Of a DNA stretch of 64,000 bases, positions 1-10,400 are shown in pieces. The notes below the pieces were generated by a model. That model saw only the letters and a list, made by a program, of their open reading frames with translations. It was not told where the DNA came from and did no database searches. Source of the DNA: Karalla daura (taxonomy: Eukaryota > Chordata > Actinopteri > Chaetodontiformes > Leiognathidae); contig CM055207.1 of NCBI GenBank assembly GCA_029224185.1, positions 11,915,693 through 11,979,692 of the forward strand, in the 5' to 3' direction. Within the stretch, counting starts at the first letter, position 1, and every line of letters begins with the position of its first letter. The position numbers were made by a program, and so were the translations under genes.

Positions 1-1394
1 GGGGTTGATGATTCTGCCCTCTCTCTTCTCTGCCCGCTTCTATTATTCCCTTCCTCTGCCAGCAGGAATAGCCTGCATCAAATTCTCCCCTTCCTCGCTT
101 CTCTCTGAATATTTCCCAGCTTCCCCCCCGGTTGCAAACAAACATGGCTGGCTGACAGATCCAGCTGATTAGGGAGCTCCTCTGTCTGCTTTGGAGGATA
201 TCCTCATTACTGGGCAGTCAGGTAGCAAGCCCCGCTAGCCCGGGACCACCGCCGCCTGTTATGTGGGACCTGACACGTTCGCTAAGAGAGGTGCATTGCA
301 TTAGGCTTTAATTGCATCATGTATCACAAAATAGCCATTAGGGTAATTATTTACTGGTGAAGGGTAAATGAGGTTTGGCGCCAGGCTGAGCCAGCCAGGC
401 TCGTTTTGGCAGAGGTGGAGAGCTCACCTATACGGTAACAGATCTAATCGGTGGCTATTTGCTTCATTTAGAAATATCCTGTCATCCAAACATCAGTTGC
501 GCCGTCTCACACCCCCTTTCTCCCCCTCTTCTTTTTCTCACATTTGCTCTCAGTCAAGCAGGACACTTATTATGTCCAATCAATCAATGCTCACTCATTA
601 GGAACCTCCCCTCAAGTATCCTCTGGATGGCCTCACACGGCAAGAGTCAAAAATTACCTCATAATTGCTGCTCAGGCATCATAACAAGCTAGGCTGCCCC
701 AGTGACACGGCCATACAAACAGGTCTAACACAGAAATTGATGGATACTGGAGAATCGTATTATATATTGCCATATCCAATTAGATACAGCACATAAAGCA
801 GCAGATCCATTCCCTCTTTTCATAACGTCCAAACCGGCGCGCGGATATAAAGACGTGAAATGCATTTTCATATTTTCTCCGCGGCCCCCCTCGTCTTGAT
901 GTGTCACTGCAAATGATAACATCCTGAGGATTTATTGTGAATTTGACACACCAGTAACCAAATTATAATTCAGTTGCTGCGGCATATTCATAGAGCTGCT
1001 GTACAAACCGTACAGAGAGAGAGAGAGAGATTGTTCAGTCAGCATGTATTAGTGCGGCTCAGCTCGAAAAGGTCAACAGTTGGATCTGACACCGTGGTTT
1101 GAAGTTGTGCATGATAAGGTTCGCTGCCACAGCACCTGAAATGGCAGGATTCTTATGTTGATCCTACACTTAAAACCACGTCCCACCATGTGAAAGAGCT
1201 CTGGCTGGTTTCATGTCTGTTTCCTTCTGAGACATGAAGGATGAGCAGCACTTCTCATGCACTTCTGAAATCAGATTCTCCATGTAAACATGCGTCTGCC
1301 TTACCTGTTTTGTTCTAAATGGTGTTGCAGGAATCTGCTGGGGCCTGTCTTTAGTGCACAGAGGGTGAAGAAGTCTCCATGAGACCTTAAAGCA

Positions 1395-1545
1395 GGTTTT
1401 TGCACTGTGGGAAGAAGCTGGAGTACCCGACAAATAACCCACACAGACATTTGGGAAAGCATGCAAACTTCACACAGAAAGGTCTGACAGGAGTTTGAAC
1501 CAGGGACCTTCTGGCTATGAGGCCACAGTGACCACCATTTTGCTA
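1395..1545 (-). repeat. tRNA-headed fish SINE, partial copy
   Basis: Read on the minus strand: a GTGGTCACTGTGGCCTCATAG-type head, GGTTCAAACTCC (RNA polymerase III B-box-like), then GTTTGCATGCTTTCCC and a TCCAGCTTCTTCCCACAGT segment. The order matches other copies in the window. Confidence 0.65.
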
Positions 1546-2964
1546 GTTTCGGAGACATGATGATTAAATTTCCTCAGGAGCGTTCTGCAGAAGGAGGCCT
1601 GCGCATTAAGATAATTACTGCTTATCCAGTGAAGAGTAATATCATTAATGGCACAGTTGGGCATGGAGCAAAAAAAAAAGTTGAGCATAAAAAGATGAAT
1701 TAGGAGCCAAAGCTGCGGAGCGGCTGGTTTCATGTGCAAAATGTGCAGTAAATCAAGGTTTCAGCACTCATGCATTACGCTGATTACTATATCTTCATCT
1801 TCATCCTCTGCTAAGTTTAACTTTTATTTCTTATTGCTTGTAGATCAAATACAGAGTGCAGGCCTAGATGCAGTCAATCTGAAACCAGTGTCGTTTTTGT
1901 GCTTTTTTTTCTCTTTTTTTAACACTTACTGAATGTTTCCTGAAGTGAGACAGTGATAGGTGCCAATGAGAGCCAATCAAACTGCCCCACCGCTCTTCGG
2001 ATATATATATACGCACAGTAAATAATATATATTTATATTCCTGGGGATGCTGTTGTCATCTGGCATGCTGCAGTCAATTTGAGCTTGATTGACAGTTACA
2101 TCCAGGTTCACAGTTTATTGGTTTCGGAGAGAGCCAGATATGCCAATTTAGACAGGAAAGTGACAACAAAAAAAAGTTTCCGTCTAAATAGAATAATTCT
2201 GCTGCTGGGAATTCTCAGCTGGGGAGAGGAAGGAGTCAAGCTCTCCTTTTTTTCTGCCCCCTCCTCTTCCTCCTTTAACAAGGGCTGTGAATGACAAACA
2301 TATACGACAGTTAGGGGCTGACAGAACATCAGCTTTTGATGCTTCACATGGGAGCCATGAAATAAACAACAGGCAGAGAAATTGAATTACAAAGCAAAAA
2401 AGGGGGTCTCTCCTTGTGGACCCAGAGGCATCAGAGTGCACACACACACAAAAAAAATCCCTTTTCTCTTTTTACAATGTAGCACAACAGCTTGACCGTA
2501 TGGGAGATTTGTTGGGTTCTGTCTGGTTATCTGTATCTTGTTCTAATGTCAAGTTTCTTGAGATAACATCGGATTAACATTAACACTGGATGGACTGGCA
2601 CTTCAAATAAAACTGGACTAGCTTCATGGTATATTTCTGGCACTAGAAGTCCCTGCAACAATATTAAGGCAAAAAGCTAGTAAGATTATAAATGGATCTA
2701 TTAGACACATAGATGGTTGTGCTTGAATAACACTAAAAATTAAAAATTCAACTCCAACTCAAATTCCTAATAAAAAAAAAAAGTCATCTGTAGTTGTGCC
2801 AAGTATTGATTTTTTGCACAGATGATAAAACAATAAAAGGAATGAAAACTAATCCTCAGTCACGGGAGATTCTGTAACCGAAGGCACAACCTAGTCGCTC
2901 CCATCGCAATTAATTATCTTTTGTAAACAGTCACAATCAAAAACAGGTCAGCCAACATCAATCC

Positions 2965-3090
2965 ATCCTTATATGCAGCACACACTCTGTAGGATGAAAG
3001 ACACACACTATTCATTCTTATACATGTTTTTGGACTATAAGAGGAAACCAGAGTATCCCGAGAGGGAGAGAGAAAGGTGCTCTGTGCTCC
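2965..3090 (-). repeat. SINE fragment (middle to 3' part)
   Basis: Reverse-strand match to the SINE body: CGGGATACTCTGGTTTCCTC, TATAGTCCAAAAACATGTAT, and a partial tail reading GGATGGATTG. It lacks the tRNA-like head. Confidence 0.5.
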
Positions 3091-3094
3091 ATTC

Positions 3095-3330
3095 ACTATC
3101 AGTAATCCTTTGTAAAGATAACTAGCAAAACCAGCTTTTTACTAAACATATTTATGTCAAATAGGAAACTGTTGTAGAATCGCAAACCATGAAAACTACA
3201 GACTGATTTTGGCAACAGTAAATTAGCTTAAATGCTACAAACAAATCATAGAAGGAACCAGTTGGCTACTGCTTAAAAAAACAGTAGACACATAAAACCT
3301 GTTAAGGCGCTTAAAAACATACAAACTTAC
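3095..3330 (+). repeat. Dispersed repeat related to 42995-43195
   Basis: Shares blocks in the same order with the second copy: TTTGTAAAG.TAAC, AAATTAGCTTAAATGCTACA followed by AACAAA, and CATAAAACCTGTTAA. Unclassified; AT-rich, no coding capacity. Confidence 0.5.
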
Positions 3331-4189
3331 AACCTACAAAACACACAAAGCACAAAAAAGTCCATAAAAATGGCCCCAGAAGTGTTTTGCATATTGTATG
3401 TAAAGGTGTTTAAATATGTGGATGCCGATACATTTTAAAAGAAAAGGCAGTTAACATAAAAACTCTGTTATATACCATGTGAAACGTGGGCATAAACTGT
3501 CCAAATGCAATTCTGAGTTTGGCCACCATGTATTAGCTACTGAAGTGAAAAGTTAAACTCTTATACTCCCTGTTGTGTTGGCACCCAAGAAGTGAATGTC
3601 TGAATTAACAGCTGCAAAGCTTAACAATTGTATTATATACTGCAATCTATTCTCATTCTGCCTGACATCATTCCAAATGTACATGCAGCTTTATCGTGCG
3701 CTGCCACAGCCCAAATCCTTTGCAAATCGCGACTGAGCTAATCAGGACAGTGTCCACTTGTTGTAAATCAATAATGATATAACTAAGTCATACAAGGCGG
3801 TGGTGGCGGAGGGATTACAGAGCGAAGAAAGAGTGAAAATAAGCTCTAAGAGGGATTTCATGCATAAATCTCTCCCTGCAAGTTAGCACAAATTGAATTC
3901 AGGCACACTGCTAGAAAAATTAATTCAGCTTTACAAAGCGAGGAGAGGTTAAACACTTTATGTGCTGCTCAGTGATCCAAATCATGGAGAAAACATTTAG
4001 AGGCCCTCTCACTATAGCCCCTGTGCACCATGTGCTCTTTATACCTGAGAGTAAATACATTTACCTCAAAAAAGTCTCATTACCACCTAAATTTGTTGCG
4101 TTCATTTCAGCCTTTTAGCGGTAAAATAGAGTTATTTGACCTCTCACACTGAGTTTAGACATCGAATTCACTTACTTACGTTGTTGAGG

Positions 4190-4425
4190 TGATAGGGTGA
4201 CCTGGTGGATAGCTCTGTCACCTCACAGCAAGCTCTCAGGTTCAGATCCTGGTCAGTCTGAATGCCTTTCTCTGGGGAGTTTGTTTTCCACTGTGGGTTT
4301 CCTCTATCTATTCCAGTTTCCTCTAACAGTCCAAAAACAGGCATATTTACGTTGATTGGAGAATAAAAGTGTGAAAAGTGTGTATATTCCCTGCTTTTGC
4401 CCTCTGTGGGCTATAGCTAGGCACT
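4190..4425 (+). repeat. tRNA-headed fish SINE
   Basis: Has a head TAGCTCTGTCACCTCACAGC, a B-box-like GGTTCAGATCCTGG, then TCCAGTTTCCTCTAACAGTC, CCAAAAACAGGC and CCCTGCTTTTGCCCTCTGTG. Same module order as the copies at 13447 and 54275. Confidence 0.65.
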
Positions 4426-5739
4426 TACATTCCCCATGACCCATGATGTTACACAACATTATACATTTAATACAGTAGTGAGACCATGGGTAAAGTTTTG
4501 CAGGTAGATTCATTAATTGATTTGACTTTTGTTGAGTTAATTGTGGAGAAGAATTCTACAGATATCATCGTTTTCATGTTTGACTGGATGAATATGATCC
4601 TATCCAGCACATTTATATTGAGGCATCTGAAAACAGCGGAGGCTCCAGCTTTGAAAGATTGGAGGAATACAGGTGTCGAGTCTGAATCCTATATGAGTCT
4701 GTGGTCATAGAATAAAACCTAGTCTGAGAGATGGAGCTTCCTCCTGGGACGTCAAAAATAGTCAAAAATCTGTGGTGAGTGTGACATGCTCTGTCTCTCA
4801 CTTCTGGAAGTAGTTCATGTTTATCTCCTGCACCATGTTTTGTAAAGGTAGAAAATAGTTTATCCTGGAAAAATGTTTTCATACTGCCTGTATCAACAGT
4901 ACCAACATCGTAAAACAATTAACCTCTCAGATCAAGCATCCACAATTGGTGTAAAAAAACAGAATATATGATGGCAAATTACATATGATAAATAATATTG
5001 TTTTGGAATGTAAATAACAAATAAAGCATATATAATAAAATCAACTATTGTAATTTAATTTGTATGAACAGTTTTGTGTATGTTTATATATAGGTAGCTT
5101 TAATAATCAAATGTAGTGCAGGAAAATCATTTCCCTTTGAAATGTAGCAGTTTGTGACTAAATGTAATTAGCATACAGTAACGTACAGGATGCATTTTCT
5201 TTGAGGCAAACATGTAAAACTAAAACATTTCTGTATTTTTTTTAAATATAAAAAGTAAATTAGGGCCACAATAAGGGATTATTTAAGGCTTTTATGTCCA
5301 ACCCACAGCCCAAATGATATGACTTTAAAATCCAATAAAAGAGAGAAATGCAGCAAATCCTCATGTTTAAGAAGCTGAAAATAATTGAGAGAAATTCTTC
5401 TCTCCTTCTGTCAAGTCGTCCTTTCAGTCAGTAACACCATGAAGCTGTTTTTGCGTAAAAGATTTCAGACACTTTTATTATTGTACAAGTGAGACCAGCA
5501 TAATGAAAGTGATAATACCCATGAACATGAAAGACATTTTTTCTTACTGTATTTACAGAGAAGTGTCTTCACATCACACACACAGAAAAAAAAATCCTTC
5601 TACAAAATGAACAATTTGTAAATAACATAACAATTAAATAAACTCCACCTACCTTTAGGTTTACAGCTGAATATGCATATGATGACCATCTCTGCACTGC
5701 ATAGAATTTATACATATACTTTTCCTCATGGACAATGTG

Positions 5740-5791
5740 GGTTTTTACCATAATAATAATAATAACAATAATGATAATAATAATAATAATA
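5740..5791. repeat. AAT/ATG trinucleotide microsatellite, 3' flank
   Basis: ATAATAATAATAACAATAATGATAAT-type repeats, imperfect. Confidence 0.85.
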
Positions 5792-6617
5792 CTGCTCTCA
5801 TGATGCATACAGGCGGACTGTAAATAAACATTAACAAGAACTAAGTCTTTGGCAAATGCAAATACATTCACTTGACAGATGAAGAAACCATCATCCCAGC
5901 TTGATTCAAAGAAACAACTTAGCCTGAAACATGTGAGGATGCTAAAGTCGGGAGGGAACATGTTTAAGGCATTTCGCTGAAATCGTCGCCCTGCTTTTTG
6001 ACGTTATTGGAGTCGTCAGAATCATCCAATCAGAATGAATTTGGACATTTCTGGCATTAGACTGGACAAAAAGATGATGATTCTGGTTTGACTTGGGATG
6101 GCTGTTATATCCTTTTTTTCTGTGGTTGAATGCCAAAGACTTAATCTACGGAAATAAAAATGTAAGCTGTGACAACATAGTAGTGCATGTCAAGGCAGTG
6201 GACACGATGGGCCTTGAATTACAGGAAGAAAAAGAAAACAAAAAAAACATTGAAACTGTAAGTGCCTTTTCAGACTGAGACTTATTATTAGACTTACAGT
6301 CACGTTTCATGAGATAAAGCAAATATGCATCATCATTTTTCTGCATAACAACGCTCCAGTGTTGCAAACCTCCAAAATAGTGCAAAATTAACAAAAAACA
6401 CAAAGGGTTTTTGCCTGATGACCTCTTGTATCCTGACAAATAAGAAATAGTAAAACACTAGCCAAGCAGTCTGCAGTTTTAGTCATTACGAATTATAAAA
6501 ATGAAATAAAAAAATTATTTTAAGAATATATTTACTAGTTTCTTGAAATCTTGCAAATAGTAAGCCATGGCGATATGTTATCATGGCTCCCTCTATTTTC
6601 AAACTGATGTTTCTTAA

Positions 6618-6623
6618 TTTATT
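6618..6623 (-). terminator. Candidate poly(A) signal AATAAA for pax2
   Basis: This is the first canonical AATAAA on the gene strand downstream of the stop, about 740 nt into the 3' UTR. Another lies near 5472 within CAATAATAAAAG, so a longer 3' UTR is possible. Confidence 0.4.
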
Positions 6624-7359
6624 TCATTTTCATTTTTACATCTTGATTGTGTTTCACAGAGAACATGTCCTAATCTTCTCATGGCATCAAAAGCGATCGA
6701 TTTACTCATGCTGGATGTTTGGTCGTTGACTGTTCGGATGGATAAGGAAAACAACGTTAGCCCGCCACAGCCTGCGTGTGCTGCTGCTTATCTCCTCTGA
6801 TCTCACTGCGCTGCCATCTGAATCGAGAGGGAGACGAATGGAAAAAAGAAGAAAAAAAAAAAGGCTGCTGCTACGTTTTAAGCTCCGGACAGCTTCCCTG
6901 GTGAGAGCAGTCAAGAAAGGGAATGTACAGTATTGATCCATGATGAGATGAAACTGTGACACTGCTACAAGGGTAAAATAAATTCTCATATTTTTGTTTT
7001 CAGTCCTTTTCTTTTTTCCCCCCATTTTTTTGTTCCTTAAACCACAGCGATTAGCAATTAGCCACAGTCTTCATCGCGCATGAAGCGACTTTCAGCGTCT
7101 CTGGTGATGTCTTGTGGTGTTTGTTTTTTTTCCCCTTCTTTTTTTTTGGCTTTAAATGTCCAAAAAAAAAAAAAAAAAATTGCGAGGAGGAAGAGGAGAA
7201 GTCGTCTGGAATCCCAAAATCCGTTAAGTTTCTCATTGTGTGAGCTGGGAGAACATTTTATGCGCAGTTGCTCAGTGTCCAGTGGACCATGCCGCTCACA
7301 CTGGGGCAATATGGAGGCTGAGGCCGTGGTCCTGCAGGTTGATTTGGTTTCCATGGTAA
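6618..7359 (-). other. pax2: pax2 3' UTR (probable)
   Basis: The sequence after the stop has no further homology to Pax2 coding exons. It carries an A-rich run (plus strand 7158-7178) and T/A-rich stretches. An open frame follows the stop in another phase but has no recognisable domain. The 3' limit is set by the first AATAAA met on the gene strand. Confidence 0.5.
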
Positions 7360-7436
7360 CTAGTGACGGTCATAGGCAGTGGCAGCAGTGGGAGGGGCGG
7401 AGCCTCTCGATGCGGCACTATAATAATAAGGGGAAC
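7360..7436 (-). CDS. pax2: pax2 exon 10 (terminal coding exon and stop)
   Basis: Encodes residues 363-387, SSPYYYSAASRGSAPPTAAT then AYDRH, and the stop TAG at 7362-7360. This is the inhibitory/conserved C-terminal module of Pax2/5/8. The acceptor is TAACTTTCAG. The phase matches the single base carried from exon 9. Confidence 0.96.
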
Positions 7437-10400
7437 CTGAAAGTTAACAGAAGAACGAACCATTTGAAACAACAACAAATACTGCGTGCTGACTTCACAT
7501 TTGCTAAACTTTGCTCTTAGTATTAGTTTAAGTTGTAATTTGGTACACCCCACCGAGTTTCCTAAATCCCTATCTCATTGTAAGACAAACATTCTTCAAA
7601 ATGAGTCTTACAATGCTTTTAAAGACTAGGTGGCCAACGTGGCCAAGCTGCATGTCTGAACAATAAATATAGGACCGTTTGCTGCTAAAGAAAGCTATCT
7701 AATGTACCAATATAGCAAAATGTAATTTTGAACAATAAATACATTTTACTGAGCTAATATACATATGTCTGTTTTCAAAATTCATATCATTTTTTTGAGG
7801 AGAAATAAGAAAAAAATATGTTCCACTAATGCTAATTCCATTTTACGGCTAACAGCTAACATTAGCTTCTATGCTGTTAGCATCCAGAAACAGCTCTCCA
7901 TAAAGGGTCCAAACAAATATGTAGAGTATACATTTTTGTTTTGGTAGCATAAAATCCCACAGAAAAGCTATAAAAATGTTTAATGTTAAAATGTTTTAAG
8001 GCTTATTAAGGCCTTCAGATGGTACAAAGGGGGCTAACTGCTAAGGTTAGCCTGTGGGTATGTAAAAATCTTTCTTGTTTTTTGTGCCCCGTTTTATTAA
8101 CATTATGTTCAATTACAGTAGCTGTTTGGGGGTGAGGGCTTCAGTGAATTGTCAACCCAAGCCTAACTCAACTCACTTAGTAATGCTGGGTTGCTGAATC
8201 GCCAGGCTTCGTTGTAGGTTGTGTATTGTGGATGACTGTAGGGGTTCCCCGAAAACTCACTCCCTGCAAAACAAAACAACAAATCAATTAGCATTTCAAT
8301 GCATCAAACCATTACGCCCTTCACATGCAGTCATTTCTCGTCATTCAAAACAGGATGCAATTTGAGGGGGAAAATGATAGTCATCGTTGTGCGACCAGTC
8401 AAGCAAGTAATTTATTTCTTTTTCATTTCACTTAAGTTATGCAACACTGAACAATACAGGATGTGACACTGAAGGCGGCTTTCCCTGTCCCATTTATGGA
8501 TATCTACCCATTCTTCTTCCTCCAGTATATTCCAAGCTAGGTCTAGTAAATAGACAGCGGTAATAAACAGTTTCATGCATACATTTTTGATATACTGCAA
8601 TAAATCCTGCAGCCTATCTTGGAAGAATTTTAACATCTCCAATCTGAGCCCCCTCCGCTGCGAGCCCTGGTGTATGGTTGAGCAGAATTTCATTGCTGGG
8701 GAAGTAACTTGGAGCATGTCAGTGAGCATTGCTGTTGGTTCAACACGTTTCTTTCTTTTACGAGACAATAAAGGCCAGATTTTATATGAAGCTGGTGAGA
8801 AATGGCTTTGCTTTAACAGTGTTTTGCGCCTGTCACTAAGTCTTAGTGGTTGTGTACAGGATGAATGGGTTGTAACACAAAACCACAAGCCATGGGATTA
8901 AGGCTTTCATCTTTTGCTTTGTGCCACATAAGAACAAATGGAAAGTAAAAATATGTTTGACATGATGCTTTTCCTCCAACATGATTTAACTGTTTTATTA
9001 GTGTAAATCCACAAGTAAATCTTGAATGCGCTGTAGCGGGGCAGGACACATCTCCCTTTGTTTTTACTGTTTGCAGAAGTATGTCCAAAAATATTGTGGG
9101 AAGAAGTTTTTCAATGATTTGTACAACAGAGCAATTTAATTCACCTTCATTGCCTTGATGTGGCAGAAATACAAAGGATAAATAAAGCCCTCACCACCTA
9201 GAACAAATCCTTTAAAATGCTTCACAAAAGTCTCTGGAGTTCAAGTTTCAGTTTAATGTTTGCAACTTTTTTGTAGACAAAACAAACAAAAGGAGACGGG
9301 ACCGTTAATATAACCTTCTTGGTGGAGGTCATGGCCAAATGGCAGCCATTCATAAAGGAGAAAAGAGAAAAGCCAGTGCCTGTGATGGGCTGTGTGATTG
9401 GTAAATGATATGCTAACACAGGACACACTCCAGTGGTTTCTCCATCCATGTGTTTTAATCACATTAAAGCAAAATGCCGGCTGTGTTTTGGTGGAAATGT
9501 GTGCCGATGCCGCGGCTGAAGAAGCGTATAACCCCAGCACCAAAACCGCATCCTCGCTCTGTTCCTGGCAGGGAAACACAAGCCCGACCTCCTCAGAGAG
9601 ACACTGATTTGAATATTTACCGGGCTCCCATGCCTCTGCCTTTTGACCCTTAACTGTTTGCTGTGAACCTGAACTGCAGGTTAAGTAGAGGAGGGGAAGG
9701 GGATATGCTCCGCAGCTCAGAGGCTGGGGAGAGCTGGTAGTGCTGTTTATCGACGCCCGGTACGAACGGCCACAGAACGGAGATAATGAGCCAATAAGGC
9801 AAGAGGGGAAAGGAGGAAGGAAGAGAGAGTGACTGTCCTCTCCCCTGTCTCCGATCACTTATTCAACCTGTCTAATCCAATCATACACACACAACTAATA
9901 TAAGGAACTGTGTGCCTTTTAGTCTGCAGGTCAATATTTATCACCTCGCTGTATAATTTGGCGCCGAAGCTTCTTCCCTCTGTTTCTACACCTGCTCGAT
10001 TTGAGGGAGATGCCACCTGTTTAACAGACTCTAATGACGATGCGAAGCAGTGACTTTGTCTCTCACTCACCAGGCACCATTCCAGCCAGAGTGGAGGTTG
10101 GGTAGCTGCCCTGGCCTGTGGGGGGAACATGAGGGGGGTACCCGGGTAAGGTTGTGTTGGCCATATCTCGACCTGGAGAGAAAGAAGAAAACAGAAGAAG
10201 ACAACATGAAAACATACTTCCTGGCTTTAACTTTTAACCTGCATCTCTGGTACCTAAAAGCATAAAGATTAAACAAACTATAATGGAAAATTTATTCATA
10301 TTATTAGGTAAGTAGAAATACTCTGATTTCAAGTAAAAGTACTTCAATCAAATGTCATGAGATTGTGCATGCATCAAAAGTGCTCATCATGCAGACTGGC

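Larger units (their letters stand above)
1..6617. other. 3' flanking DNA of pax2, no gene recognised
   Basis: Contains SINE pieces, the dispersed repeat at 3095, a GA run at about 1015-1030, the AAT microsatellite, and AT-rich unique DNA. All open frames are short and without domains. Confidence 0.7.

Noticed and set aside
7058..7354. 98-codon minus-strand frame right after the pax2 stop
   Set aside because: Lies in the 3' UTR in another frame. No splice event that would reach it was identified and the peptide shows no known motif.
9253..9858. 201-codon minus-strand open frame in intron 8
   Set aside because: No recognisable domain and no acceptor/donor pair fitting pax2 phase; a chance frame within an intron.
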